Source of the DNA: Azonexus sp. R2A61
GTDB lineage: Bacteria > Pseudomonadota > Gammaproteobacteria > Burkholderiales > Rhodocyclaceae
Length of the DNA stretch: 64,000 nt
Assembly (NCBI RefSeq): GCF_021401135.1
Contig: NZ_JACBFO010000001.1
Span: forward strand, 930,001 to 994,000
Direction of reading: 5' to 3'
In this document: in pieces, positions 36,418 through 45,308 of the stretch
Layout of the letters: each line of letters begins with the position of its first letter
Numbering within the stretch: position 1 is the first letter of the stretch
Position numbers and translations under genes: made by a program
Notes under the pieces: model-generated
Databases searched by the model: none
What the model was told of the DNA's origin: nothing
What the model saw: only the letters and a program-made list of their open reading frames with translations

Positions 36418-37407
36418 ATGAAAATCCAGAATCAGCCCAACCGCGCAGCCTTCGATACCCAGGGCGCGCAGGATGTGCGCAGCCAGTTCCAGAAAGACCC
36501 GCAGTCCGGTCTCAAGGCCGCCGCCCAGCAATTCGAGACCATGTTCCTGCAGATGGTCCTCAAGAGCATGCGCGATACGGTGCCGTCGGATGGCCTGCTG
36601 TCCAACGATCAGACACGCTTCTACAACTCGCTGCTCGATCAGCAGATGGCCCAGAACCTGTCGACCTCCGGCCGTGGTGTCGGTTTCGCGCAGTTGATCG
36701 AACGTCAGCTTGGCGGGCAGTTTTCCGCTCAGGCAGCCAGTGGGCTTGAGCAAGTTTCTGATGCTGCTGGCAATGCGCTAGCCGATATGGCGGCAAGCCT
36801 TGCCGGCAAATCCTTGCCGGTGCCGGCCGAGAGCTTGCGTTACCGCCAGGTCGGTAGCGCCTTGCCGACATCGGCCGATTACGCTTCGGTGTCCCGGATC
36901 AGCAGCGGTGAAACTGTGCAACCGGCCGATATTCCGGCCAATGCCAAGGCGTTCGTCGATCGTGTCTGGCCCGATGCCGTGGCGGCGTCGCGGTCGACCG
37001 GCATTCCGCCGCAATTTCTGGTGGCGCATGCAGCGCTCGAAAGCGGCTGGGGCAAGAGCGAGATCCGTCGCCCGGATGGTAGCAGCAGCCACAACCTGTT
37101 CGGGGTCAAAGCCGGTCAGCGCTGGAGTGGCGACAGCGTCAACAGCAGAACGACTGAATACGTCGATGGTGCACCTCTGCAGACCACCGAGCGCTTTCGG
37201 GCTTACGGCTCCTATTCCGAAGCTTTCCAGGATTACGCCAATCTGCTGCGCAGCAGCCCCCGCTACAGCGGCGTCATCGGTTCGCAGAATGGCACGGAGT
37301 TTGCACAGAGATTGCAGCAAGCAGGCTATGCGACCGATCCGAAATACGCCGAAAAACTGGCGCGGATCATCGATGGCCCGACCTTGCGTCAGGCCCTGAT
37401 CGGTTAG
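36418..37407 (+). CDS. flgJ: FlgJ, rod cap and peptidoglycan hydrolase
   Basis: A 329-residue dual-domain protein. The N-terminal rod-cap domain (about 15-95: QFETMFLQMVLKSMRDTVPSDGLLSNDQTRFY) is followed by a linker and a C-terminal glucosaminidase domain (about 175-329) with the catalytic Glu E208 in HAALESGWGKSEIR and the YGSYSEAFQDYANLL segment. It opens the peptidoglycan for the growing rod. It ends the flgB operon; a separate late promoter follows. Confidence 0.97.
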   Translation: MKIQNQPNRAAFDTQGAQDVRSQFQKDPQSGLKAAAQQFETMFLQMVLKSMRDTVPSDGLLSNDQTRFYNSLLDQQMAQNLSTSGRGVGFAQLIERQLGGQFSAQAASGLEQVSDAAGNALADMAASLAGKSLPVPAESLRYRQVGSALPTSADYASVSRISSGETVQPADIPANAKAFVDRVWPDAVAASRSTGIPPQFLVAHAALESGWGKSEIRRPDGSSSHNLFGVKAGQRWSGDSVNSRTTEYVDGAPLQTTERFRAYGSYSEAFQDYANLLRSSPRYSGVIGSQNGTEFAQRLQQAGYATDPKYAEKLARIIDGPTLRQALIG

Positions 37408-37412
37408 GGCGC

Positions 37413-37439
37413 TAAATATTCCGGCCGTCAGGCCGTAGA
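37413..37439 (+). promoter_or_regulatory. Sigma-28 (FliA) promoter of flgK
   Basis: TAAATATT (37413-37420), 11 bases, GCCGTAGA (37432-37439): the TAAA core, exact spacing and GCCG core match the FliA consensus. The flgK ATG is 17 bases downstream, so the leader is very short; the ribosome site GAGGTGAG lies right after the -10. Confidence 0.68.
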
Positions 37440-37456
37440 CCTCATAGAGGTGAGAA

Positions 37457-39457
37457 ATGAGCACAGGGATTATCAGTATCAGCGTTTCCGGCATCCGGGC
37501 TGCCCAGCAGGCCCTGCTGGTGACGTCGCACAACGTCACCAATGCCAGCACCGATGGGTACTCGAGGCAACGTACGATTCAGGCGACCAACATCGCCATC
37601 AACACCGGTACCGGCTCCATCGGCCAGGGTACTCATGTGGTGACGGTCGAGCGGATGTACGACAAGTATCTGTCCGGCCAGGTCAACAGCGCGCAGACGC
37701 AAGTCAGCTATCTGGACTCCCTGTACACCCAACTGAGCCAGATCGATTCCATGCTGGCCGATGCGGATGCCGGCCTGTCGCCGGCATTGCAGGGTTTCTT
37801 TTCCGGCGTGCAGCAAGTTGCCTCGAATCCTTCCCTGCTGGAAGGCCGGCAGGTGATGATTACCTCGGCACAGACCCTGGTGAGTCGCTTCCAGAATCTC
37901 GATACCCGTCTGAGCGAACTGGCATCGGAGGTTGATGGGCGGATTGTCGATACGGTAGATCAGATCAATACCTATGCGACCCAGATTGCCGACATCAACA
38001 AGCGTATCGTCACCGCGCAAGCCGGTACCGGACAGCCTGCCAATGATCTGCTTGACCAGCGCGACCAGATGATTGCGGAACTGAACAAGTACATCAAGGT
38101 AACCACCACCGCGAATTCCGATGGCGGTTATAACGTATTCATCGGTAATGGTCAGCAACTGGTCATTGGCGGGCGAGCCATGGAGATGACGGCGACCCCC
38201 TCGCGTTCGGACCCGGGCAAGGTCGCGGTCGGCCTGACGACTCAGGGCGGTGCCATCGAGTTGCCCGAGAAGCTGATTGTTGGCGGTGAACTGGGCGGAC
38301 TGCTCGAATTCCGTGCCAAGTCGCTGGACACCGTGACCAATGAACTGGGCCGGATTGCGACCTCTCTGGCCTTGACCTTTAACGCGCAGTACAGCCTTGG
38401 GCAGGATTTGCTCGGCAACATCGAGGGCGATACCGGATTTGTCGGCGACTTTTTTTCGATACCCAATCCCAGGATTCTCAGCAACACGAGCAATACCGGC
38501 AGCGGCAGCCTCTCGGCAAATTTTGCAACGCCGACCGGGCCGTCGGCGCCGGATTACAGCGGAAGCCATTACACCAATCTGACCAACAGCGACTATCAGG
38601 TGGCATTTGGTGCGGGCGGTACTTATACGGTGACCCGACTGACTGACAAGACAGTGGTCGCCAGCGGTACCGGGACGGGGAGCGTGACCTTCGATGGGGT
38701 GAATCTGAATATCGCCGCGGTTGGTGCCGATGGTGACAAATTCACGCTCAAACCGGTGGCCGAGGCGGCCAGAAACATCGACATCGACAACCGGATCGCT
38801 AACGATCCCCGATTGATCAATGCGGCAGCGCCGATTCGCGCGACTCAGGCTGCGACCAACACCGGTTCGATGAAGATCTCTCAAGGGATCGTTGGCAGCG
38901 GCTATTCGGTGGCCGGCCTGCCTGCCACGCTGACAGCCAGCGCCACGAATCTCAGTGGCGTTCCCGGGACGTGGACGGCGGTCTATTCCGATGGCAGCAC
39001 CGCCAGTGGGACCGGCAACGTCGCATTGACCAGCGGTAGCGCGACGCTGTCCACCATTGCCTTTGCCGGGATGTCATTTTCTGTCAGCGGCACGCCAAGT
39101 GCCGGGGATTCGTTCACCATCGAGCGTAATGGCAGCGGCGTTCAGGATGGTCGGAACGCTGTTCTGCTCGGTAAATTGCAGACAAACAATACGATGGCTG
39201 GCGGAACTGCGACTTTTCAGTCCGTCTACGCGCGGCTGGTTTCCGAAAACGGTATCCGGACGCGCTCGGCCCAGGTGCAGCTCGATGCCCAGGAAGCAAT
39301 GCTCGCGCAGGCTCAGTCGACCCGGGATGCCTATTCTGCGGTTAACCTCGACGAGGAGGCCGCGAATCTCCTGAAGTTCCAGCAAGCCTATCAGGCCTCG
39401 GCCAAGGCGCTGGAAATCGGTAACAAGTTGTTCGATGCCATTCTGGGCATCTTCTAA
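37457..39457 (+). CDS. flgK: FlgK, first hook-filament junction protein
   Basis: A 666-residue hook-associated protein. The N-terminus (ISISVSGIRAAQQALLVTSHNVTNASTDGYSRQR) and C-terminus (VNLDEEAANLLKFQQAYQASAKALEIGNKLFDAILGIF) form the buried coiled-coil domain. The centre is long and Gly/Ser/Thr-rich, larger than in E. coli (about 547 residues), suggesting an extra surface domain. Exported with the FlgN chaperone. Confidence 0.97.
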   Translation: MSTGIISISVSGIRAAQQALLVTSHNVTNASTDGYSRQRTIQATNIAINTGTGSIGQGTHVVTVERMYDKYLSGQVNSAQTQVSYLDSLYTQLSQIDSMLADADAGLSPALQGFFSGVQQVASNPSLLEGRQVMITSAQTLVSRFQNLDTRLSELASEVDGRIVDTVDQINTYATQIADINKRIVTAQAGTGQPANDLLDQRDQMIAELNKYIKVTTTANSDGGYNVFIGNGQQLVIGGRAMEMTATPSRSDPGKVAVGLTTQGGAIELPEKLIVGGELGGLLEFRAKSLDTVTNELGRIATSLALTFNAQYSLGQDLLGNIEGDTGFVGDFFSIPNPRILSNTSNTGSGSLSANFATPTGPSAPDYSGSHYTNLTNSDYQVAFGAGGTYTVTRLTDKTVVASGTGTGSVTFDGVNLNIAAVGADGDKFTLKPVAEAARNIDIDNRIANDPRLINAAAPIRATQAATNTGSMKISQGIVGSGYSVAGLPATLTASATNLSGVPGTWTAVYSDGSTASGTGNVALTSGSATLSTIAFAGMSFSVSGTPSAGDSFTIERNGSGVQDGRNAVLLGKLQTNNTMAGGTATFQSVYARLVSENGIRTRSAQVQLDAQEAMLAQAQSTRDAYSAVNLDEEAANLLKFQQAYQASAKALEIGNKLFDAILGIF

Positions 39458-39468
39458 GGAGCCGGATC

Positions 39469-40425
39469 ATGCGTGTCAGCACTTCGATGATCTTCAATAC
39501 CGGAACCAACGGTATCCGGAATCTGCAGGGCGAGCTCTACAAGACACAGAATCAGTTGTCGACCGGCAGGCGCATCCTGACGCCGGCCGATGATCCGGTA
39601 GGGGCCTCCGAAGCACTGCGGGTGACGCAGTCCAAGAACGTCAACGAGCGTTTCATCGAGAACCAGGCACAAGCCCAAACCAAGCTGAATTTTCTCGACA
39701 CCACGCTGGATAGTCTCAACAACGAACTGCAAGCGATTTACGAGAATACGGTGGCCGCAGGCAATGCCTCGTACAGCCCCGAGCAGCGCGGAATGATTGC
39801 CGAGGAGTTGAAGCGTCGGCTGGAAAACCTGGTCGGCCTGGCCAATACCCGCGACGGTACCGGGCAATACATCTTTGCCGGCTACAAGACGACGACCGAG
39901 CCGTTCACGCAGAATACGGCGGCAACCCAGCCTTACTCGCTGGGGAGTTCCCTGATGACGTACAACGGCGATTCGGGAAACCCGACGCTTTCGGTAACGG
40001 CTTCCAAGGATATGGCGGTCGCCGACAACGGTATGTCCGTTTTCATGCAGGTCAAGGATGCTCAGGGCAATGTGGTCGGGCGAAGCATGTTTGACAGCGT
40101 TCAGAATCTGATCGACATCCTCGATCCGAGCAGTGGCGTGCCCTACAACGCAACCGATTACGCCCAGGCACTTGGCGACATGAAGTCGGCGATCGACCAC
40201 GTGGCAATGAGTCGGGCTTCGGTCGGGGCGCGCATGCAGGCGCTGGAAGGCATGACGTCGGCGGGCAAGGATATCTCGGTGAATTACGACTTGCGCCTCT
40301 CCGCGTTGCAGGATCTGGACTGGACGGATGCCATTTCCAAGTTTTCGCAGTACAAGACCCAGCTCGAAGCGGCACAATTGACCTTCCAGCAGACCAGTCA
40401 GTTGAGCCTGTTCAATCTCCTATGA
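39469..40425 (+). CDS. flgL: FlgL, second hook-filament junction protein
   Basis: A 318-residue flagellin-like junction protein: N-terminus MRVSTSMIFNTGTNGIRNLQGELYKTQNQLSTGRRILTPADDPVGA and a central LVGLANTRDGTGQYIFAGYKTTTEPF are typical. It lies 11 bases after flgK and its stop overlaps the next start by four bases (ATGA). Confidence 0.97.
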   Translation: MRVSTSMIFNTGTNGIRNLQGELYKTQNQLSTGRRILTPADDPVGASEALRVTQSKNVNERFIENQAQAQTKLNFLDTTLDSLNNELQAIYENTVAAGNASYSPEQRGMIAEELKRRLENLVGLANTRDGTGQYIFAGYKTTTEPFTQNTAATQPYSLGSSLMTYNGDSGNPTLSVTASKDMAVADNGMSVFMQVKDAQGNVVGRSMFDSVQNLIDILDPSSGVPYNATDYAQALGDMKSAIDHVAMSRASVGARMQALEGMTSAGKDISVNYDLRLSALQDLDWTDAISKFSQYKTQLEAAQLTFQQTSQLSLFNLL

Positions 40426-40937
40426 GGCAACTGGCTGCGCTAGTGCTGGCGGGTAGCGTCCTGGCCGGCTGTTCGGCGGCGGGTTCGGCCAAGCCGCTGA
40501 TTCCGGACAAAGTCATCCAGCTGACGGCGAATAGCGCGCTTTCGCTGTCCAATATTGCGACCGGGCTGGCGGTGATCGGGGCGATCTACCTAGTATACGA
40601 CCCGCTGGCGCCGAACTGGGAAATCAACGAGTCCCGACTCAACGAGGACACCTACCGCTTCGACATGAAGTTGAAGCGTTATCACACCGGCGGTGGCGGG
40701 GAGTCGTTCCAGATCATGAAGCGACGGGCCAGTCAGTTGCAGTATGAACGGGGTTACAGCGGTTACCAGATTCTTGAATATACCGAGGGAATCGATTCGG
40801 AAACCTTGGGTGCCCGGCGGGTTGCCGGCGGTGTGATCCGCATGCTGGGGCAGCCGCAAACCGTCGTTCAGGCGCAGCGCATGCCTTCTCCACAGTTGCC
40901 CGTGCCGGAAAACGCCGATTCCTTCGGCCTGAATTGA
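40422..40937 (+). CDS. Predicted lipoprotein of unknown function, coupled to flgL
   Basis: I do not recognise this 171-residue protein. It begins with a lipoprotein signal (MRQLAALVLAGSVLAGC, Cys17 in LAGC), followed by a hydrophobic stretch (about 43-60) and a mixed domain rich in charged and aromatic residues (WEINESRLNEDTYRFDMKLK, YERGYSGYQILEY), then a Pro/Gln-rich tail. Its start overlaps the flgL stop (ATGA), so it is made with FlgK and FlgL late in assembly and probably goes to the outer membrane or periplasm. A link to the flagellum is inferred from coupling only. Confidence 0.85.
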   Translation: MRQLAALVLAGSVLAGCSAAGSAKPLIPDKVIQLTANSALSLSNIATGLAVIGAIYLVYDPLAPNWEINESRLNEDTYRFDMKLKRYHTGGGGESFQIMKRRASQLQYERGYSGYQILEYTEGIDSETLGARRVAGGVIRMLGQPQTVVQAQRMPSPQLPVPENADSFGLN

Positions 40938-40943
40938 AGCCCT

Positions 40944-40990
40944 TGCTGGCGTTTTTTGCAGTCAGGGGCGGTTGACCGCAAAAGCCAGCA
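40944..40990. terminator. Possible bidirectional terminator between the flgL operon and fliR
   Basis: TGCTGGC (40944-40950) can pair with GCCAGCA (40984-40990), with GTTTTTTGC opposite GCAAAA extending the stem imperfectly. The element lies where two convergent operons meet and covers the last bases of fliR. The loop is long (about 20 bases), so this is tentative. Confidence 0.35.
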
Positions 40991-41744
40991 TCGCTTCGAT
41001 CGCGTATTCGTACAGTCCCTGAAGCGGCACAGCCAGATAGTTCAGGCTGAGGGCGACGGCGACGAAACCGCCGATCAGGGTCAGCGGAAAACCCAGGGCG
41101 AAGATGTTCAGCTGTGGCGCGGCCCGGGTCAGCACGGCCAGCGCCAGATTGGTGATCATCAGCGCGACGACGGCAGGTAATGCGATCAGCAAGCCTGCCG
41201 AAAAAATCTTGCCGCCCAGTTCCCCGAGGTTCTTCCAGCTTTCCGGTGCAAGTGCATCCGGCGAGACCGGGATGGCGTGGAAACTTTTGGCCAGCGTCGA
41301 AATGAACAACAGATGGCCGTCCATGGACATGAACAGCAGCAGCGCCAGCAAGCCGATGAATTCCGACAGTACTGGCGTCTGACCACCGTCCAGCGGGTCG
41401 TAGAAGGTGGCGAAGCCAAGACCCATCTGCAGGCCGATGAAGGTGCCGCCCAGGTCGATCGCGGTGAACACGATGCGGGCAGCAAATCCCATGGCGATAC
41501 CGATGAGCATCTGTTGCGCAAGAATCCACAGTCCGGCCAGCGAGCCCGGGGCGACAGCGGGCATCGGCGGGGCGCTCGGGGCAATCGCGATGGCGATGGC
41601 GATGCCGAGTACGACGCGGGTGCGTCGCGGAATGCCGGCGGTACTCCAGAGCGGCGCCGTGGCGATCAGCCCGAGTACGCGAGCGAGCGGGAAGGCATAG
41701 AAGGTCACCCAGGCGTCGATCTGTGCCGTCGTGATGCTGAACAT
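40962..41744 (-). CDS. fliR: FliR, export-gate membrane protein
   Basis: A 260-residue membrane protein with about six hydrophobic segments and the FliR features VTFYAFPLARVLGLIATAPLW, GIPRRTRVVLGIAIAIAI and LALSLNYLAVPLQGLYEYAIEAM. Forms the FliP5Q4R1 export gate with the two preceding genes. Last gene of the long fli operon. Confidence 0.96.
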   Translation of the reverse strand: MFSITTAQIDAWVTFYAFPLARVLGLIATAPLWSTAGIPRRTRVVLGIAIAIAIAPSAPPMPAVAPGSLAGLWILAQQMLIGIAMGFAARIVFTAIDLGGTFIGLQMGLGFATFYDPLDGGQTPVLSEFIGLLALLLFMSMDGHLLFISTLAKSFHAIPVSPDALAPESWKNLGELGGKIFSAGLLIALPAVVALMITNLALAVLTRAAPQLNIFALGFPLTLIGGFVAVALSLNYLAVPLQGLYEYAIEAMLAFAVNRP

Positions 41745-41745
41745 G

Positions 41746-42015
41746 TCAGCCGATCAGTTGCGGGATGCTGCCGAACAGGCGCTGGATGTAATCGATCAGG
41801 TATTGCAGCATCCAGGGACCGAAAACCAGGATCACGACGAAGATCGCGACCAGTTTCGGAATGAATTGCAGCGTCGCTTCGTTGATCTGTGTTGCCGCCT
41901 GGAAAATGCTGACGATCAGGCCGACGACCAGCGCCGCGAGCAGCATCGGGGCGGCCATCAGGATGGTGACCTCGATGGCCTGACGGCCGATTTCCATGAC
42001 GGTACCCGGCGTCAT
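41746..42015 (-). CDS. fliQ: FliQ, export-gate membrane protein
   Basis: An 89-residue protein of two membrane helices (MTPGTVMEIGRQAIEVTILMAAPMLLAALVVGLIVSIFQAATQINEATLQFIPKLVAIF), the canonical FliQ size and pattern. Start overlaps the fliP stop (ATGA); one base separates its stop from fliR. Confidence 0.97.
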   Translation of the reverse strand: MTPGTVMEIGRQAIEVTILMAAPMLLAALVVGLIVSIFQAATQINEATLQFIPKLVAIFVVILVFGPWMLQYLIDYIQRLFGSIPQLIG

Positions 42016-42761
42016 GGGTTGAAACTCTGCACCAGGGAGCCGATGACCAGGTGCCAGCCATCGACCAGAACGAACAGCATCAGCTTGAATGGCAGAGCCA
42101 CCATGATCGGCGACATCATCATCATGCCCATCGACATCAGCAGGCTCGCCACCACCATGTCGATGACCAGGAACGGAATGAACAGGATGAAACCGATCTG
42201 GAACGCCGTCTTCAGTTCACTGATCACGAACGAGGGGATCAGGATGCGCAAGGGCACGTCTTCGGGTTTTTCCAGCTTGTCGATGCGGGCGATGCCGGCA
42301 AACAGCGCGATGTCGGCTTCCCGCGTCTGCTTCAGCATGAAAGCGCGCATCGGCTCGGCAGCTTTTTCGCCGGCCTGCATGATGTTCAGGCGGTTCTCCG
42401 AGAGCGGGACATAGGCTTCGTTGTACACGCGATCCAAGGTCGGCGCCATCACGAACAAGGTCAGGAACAAGGACAGGCCGATGACGATCTGGTTGGGGGG
42501 AGCCGTCTGCAGGCCCATCGCGTGGCGTAGCAGCGACAGGACGATGACGATGCGGGTGAAGCTGGTCATCATCAGGATCGCGGCCGGCAGGAAGGTCAGC
42601 GCCGTCAGCAACAGCAGTGTCTGGATGGTCAGCGAGTAGGTTGTGCCGCCGCCGGCTGCCGGTGTGCTGGTCATTGCAGGCAATCCGGCCGACTGGGCCA
42701 GCGCTTCGCCGGCCAATCCTGCGGTCAACAGCGAAATCAGCGCAAAATGCCTAGCGTTCAT
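42012..42761 (-). CDS. fliP: FliP, export-gate membrane protein
   Basis: A 249-residue protein with a cleavable N-terminal signal (MNARHFALISLLTAGLAGEALA) and conserved FliP stretches MTSFTRIVIVLSLLRHAMGLQTAPPNQIVIGLSLFLTLFVMAPTLDRVY and LIPSFVISELKTAFQIGFILFIPFLVIDMVVASLLMSMGMMM. It overlaps the end of fliO by 11 bases. Confidence 0.98.
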   Translation of the reverse strand: MNARHFALISLLTAGLAGEALAQSAGLPAMTSTPAAGGGTTYSLTIQTLLLLTALTFLPAAILMMTSFTRIVIVLSLLRHAMGLQTAPPNQIVIGLSLFLTLFVMAPTLDRVYNEAYVPLSENRLNIMQAGEKAAEPMRAFMLKQTREADIALFAGIARIDKLEKPEDVPLRILIPSFVISELKTAFQIGFILFIPFLVIDMVVASLLMSMGMMMMSPIMVALPFKLMLFVLVDGWHLVIGSLVQSFNP

Positions 42762-43182
42762 CTTCTCGTTGCCTGCGTATCTGGCTCAACCAGTCGACAA
42801 AGGGGCGTTGGGCCTCCGTCGCCGTGCTGGCCGATTCTCCCTTGGGCATGCGGTGCAGGGTGCGAATCTGGCCGGGGACGATACCAACCACCAGCCAGGT
42901 ATCTTCCACTTCAACCAGGACGATCCGTTCCCGCGGACCCAGTGCAACGCCCCCAATCACGCGCATGCCGCCCTGGCCGAACAGCTTGCCCCCCGAAACC
43001 TTGCGTGCCAGCCAGGCGGCACCGAACAGCAGGCCGACGATCAGCAGCAAGGCCAATGTGGCTTGAAGGTAAGTGCCATTGCCGACCGCCGGGACGGCCG
43101 TATCGGCAGCGCCGGCAATACCGGGCAGGAGGGCAAGGAAAAAGGGCTGGCGGCGCAAGGCTGGCGGGCGGGAGTCGGTCAA
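42751..43182 (-). CDS. fliO: FliO, export-gate assembly factor
   Basis: A 143-residue protein: a short N-terminal hydrophobic, signal-like stretch, one membrane helix (about 38-58, YLQATLALLLIVGLLFGAAWLARKV) and the FliO cytoplasmic domain (GGMRVIGGVALGPRERIVLVEVEDTWLVVGIVPGQIRTLH). It helps assemble FliP. The only usable start in frame is TTG at 43182 and no good ribosome site precedes it; the frame stays open back to fliN, leaving an unusual 65-base gap in a tightly packed operon. The exact start is therefore uncertain. Confidence 0.88.
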   Translation of the reverse strand: MTDSRPPALRRQPFFLALLPGIAGAADTAVPAVGNGTYLQATLALLLIVGLLFGAAWLARKVSGGKLFGQGGMRVIGGVALGPRERIVLVEVEDTWLVVGIVPGQIRTLHRMPKGESASTATEAQRPFVDWLSQIRRQREDER

Positions 43183-43247
43183 GGGCGCTATCTTAAACCG
43201 AAAGGCCGGGCCGGTTGCGGTCGACCCGTCGAGCCGGGCGGAAAGTG

Positions 43248-43691
43248 TCAGCGATTGATTTTCCGCATCCGCTCTGATGGCGTGATGATGTCGGTCAGGC
43301 GGATGCCGAATTTGTCATTGACGACCACGACCTCGCCTTGGGCGATCAGTGTGCCGTTAACCAGAACATCCATGGGTTCGCCGGCCATCGCATCGAGTTC
43401 GACGACCGAGCCGTGGGCGAGTTGAAGCAGGTTCTTGATGGTGATCTTGGTACGTCCCAGCTCAACCGTGATCTGGACGGGAATGTCCAGAATCATGTCG
43501 AGTTCGTTCATCACGCCGCCTGCCGCCGACGGGCCGCCGAATGACGGGAAAATGTCGGCCGGCTGGGCGGCCGGCTGAGCAACTTCGGCATCCGTGGTCG
43601 CCTGTTCGGCCATTGCGGCCGCCCAGTCGTCCTCGCTGATTTGCTCTTCCGCGCCGGCGGCGTTTTCGATGTTTTCCATTTCGTCAGCCAT
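43248..43691 (-). CDS. fliN: FliN, C-ring switch protein
   Basis: A 147-residue protein with a variable acidic/Ala-rich N-terminus and the conserved SpoA domain (MILDIPVQITVELGRTKITIKNLLQLAHGSVVELDAMAGEPMDVLVNGTLIAQGEVVVVNDKFGIRLTDIITPSERM). Part of the motor switch ring with FliM and FliG. The start overlaps the fliM stop by eight bases. Confidence 0.97.
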   Translation of the reverse strand: MADEMENIENAAGAEEQISEDDWAAAMAEQATTDAEVAQPAAQPADIFPSFGGPSAAGGVMNELDMILDIPVQITVELGRTKITIKNLLQLAHGSVVELDAMAGEPMDVLVNGTLIAQGEVVVVNDKFGIRLTDIITPSERMRKINR

Positions 43692-44700
43692 GCTTGTCCC
43701 CCATCACCGGTTCGGTCGAGCCGAGTTCGTTCGGCGATGCAATGAATTTTTCCACACGTAGTGCATACTGACCATTCTGCTGGCCGTAGGTGCATTCCAT
43801 CAGCGGTACGTTATCCACCTGTGCCTCGATACGCGGCGGGATGTTGATTGGAATCACATCGCCGGCCTTCAATTGCAGGATTTCGCGCAAGGACACCTTG
43901 CCCGAGCCCAGTTGGGCGACGATTTCCACCTCGGCGCCCTGCAGCTGTCGCCGAAGCGTACCGATCCAGCGCTTGTCCGTGGAGAGCTGGTCGCTCTGCA
44001 TGGTGCTGTAGAGCAGGTCGCGAATCGGTTCGAGCATCGAATAAGGGAAGCAGATGTGCATGTCCGCCGTTGCGCCCCCGAATTCCAGGGTGAACGACGT
44101 TGAAACGACAATTTCCGATGGCGTGGCGATGTTGGCGAACTGGGAGTTCATTTCCGAGCGGATGTACTCGAAACTGATGTCGTACACCGGCTTCCAGGAT
44201 TTCGAATACTCGGTGAAAACCACACCGAGCAAGCCCTGAATGATGCGCTGCTCGGTTGCCGTGAAATCGCGACCTTCGACTCGCGTATGGAAACGGCCGT
44301 CGCCGCCGAACATGTTGTCTACGACCAGGAAGACCAGGTTCGGGTCGAAGACGAACAGCGAAGTCCCGCGCAGCGGCTTGGCCGCAACCAGATTCAGATT
44401 GGTCGGGACGACCAGGTTGCGGATGAATTCGCTGTACTTCTGTACGCGGATCGGGCCGACCGAAATCTCGGCATTCCGGTGCATGTAGTTGAACAGGCCG
44501 ATGCGCAGATAGCGGGCGAAGCGCTCATTGACCAGTTCGAGCGTAGGCATCCGGCCCCGGACGATACGCTCCTGGGTGCCCAGATTGTAAGAACGGATGC
44601 CGGCGTCTTCAGCGCCGCCTTCGTCGGGTTCGTCACTTTCCCCGGTGACGCCCTTGAGCAGGGCGTCAACTTCTTCCTGTGAGAGAAAGTCCCCGGCCAT
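43684..44700 (-). CDS. fliM: FliM, C-ring switch protein and CheY-P receptor
   Basis: A 338-residue switch protein. The N-terminal CheY-binding segment is FLSQEEVDALLKGV; the CheC-like middle domain has YNLGTQERIVRGRMPTLELVNERFARYLR and the C-terminal SpoA domain includes VPLMECTYGQQNGQYALRVEKFI. CheY-P binding at the N-terminus reverses rotation, linking the chemotaxis genes at the other end of the window to the motor. Confidence 0.98.
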   Translation of the reverse strand: MAGDFLSQEEVDALLKGVTGESDEPDEGGAEDAGIRSYNLGTQERIVRGRMPTLELVNERFARYLRIGLFNYMHRNAEISVGPIRVQKYSEFIRNLVVPTNLNLVAAKPLRGTSLFVFDPNLVFLVVDNMFGGDGRFHTRVEGRDFTATEQRIIQGLLGVVFTEYSKSWKPVYDISFEYIRSEMNSQFANIATPSEIVVSTSFTLEFGGATADMHICFPYSMLEPIRDLLYSTMQSDQLSTDKRWIGTLRRQLQGAEVEIVAQLGSGKVSLREILQLKAGDVIPINIPPRIEAQVDNVPLMECTYGQQNGQYALRVEKFIASPNELGSTEPVMGDKHG

Positions 44701-44710
44701 GACCCGGTGC

Positions 44711-45286
44711 TTACTGGATGATGAAGGAGGTGAACAATACCGACGTGACCGGGCCGTCGGGCGCGATCTGTTCGCCCTTCTTGTTCTTGACGGGCGGATT
44801 GATGGCCGAGTTGATCTCGTCCATGATTTCGGCCGCCAGCTTTTCCTTGCCCTCCTTGGGCAACAATTCCGAGGCTTTCTGGCTGGACAGGAGCAGTGTC
44901 ACGTTGTTGCGGATCTTGGGCATCATCGCCGTGAGCTCGGCCTGCGATTCCGGGCCTTCCAGCTCGAGCGACAGGGCTACCTGAAGGTATTGATCACCGG
45001 TTTCCGGGACCAGATTGACCGTGAACGGGTCAAGGTTCACGAAAACCGGGGGGGCTCCGTGTTCCTTCTTCTTGTCCTTTTTCTTGGCCGGCTTCGCCGG
45101 CTCTTCGGCGACTTCGTCGTCGTCGGCGTGCTCTTCGTCATGGCTGCCCTTCATCAGAAGGAAGGCTGCCGCCCCACCACCGACCACCAGCAACAGCACG
45201 ACGGCCAGAATGATGATCAGAAGCTTCTTGCTTTTCTTCGGTGCTGCTTCGTCCCCGTTCTCGGCAGGCTTGTTGTCCTTGGCCAT
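44711..45286 (-). CDS. fliL: FliL, stator-associated membrane protein
   Basis: A 191-residue inner-membrane protein: Lys-rich N-terminus, one membrane helix (about 25-46, LLIIILAVVLLLVVGGGAAAFLL), a highly charged linker (HDEEHADDDEVAEEPAKPAKKKDKKKE) and the periplasmic SPFH-like FliL domain (FVNLDPFTVNLVPETGDQYLQVALSLEL). It supports torque by surrounding the stator. Confidence 0.96.
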   Translation of the reverse strand: MAKDNKPAENGDEAAPKKSKKLLIIILAVVLLLVVGGGAAAFLLMKGSHDEEHADDDEVAEEPAKPAKKKDKKKEHGAPPVFVNLDPFTVNLVPETGDQYLQVALSLELEGPESQAELTAMMPKIRNNVTLLLSSQKASELLPKEGKEKLAAEIMDEINSAINPPVKNKKGEQIAPDGPVTSVLFTSFIIQ

Positions 45287-45308
45287 ATTCCTCCCTCGCT
45301 AGCTTTTG

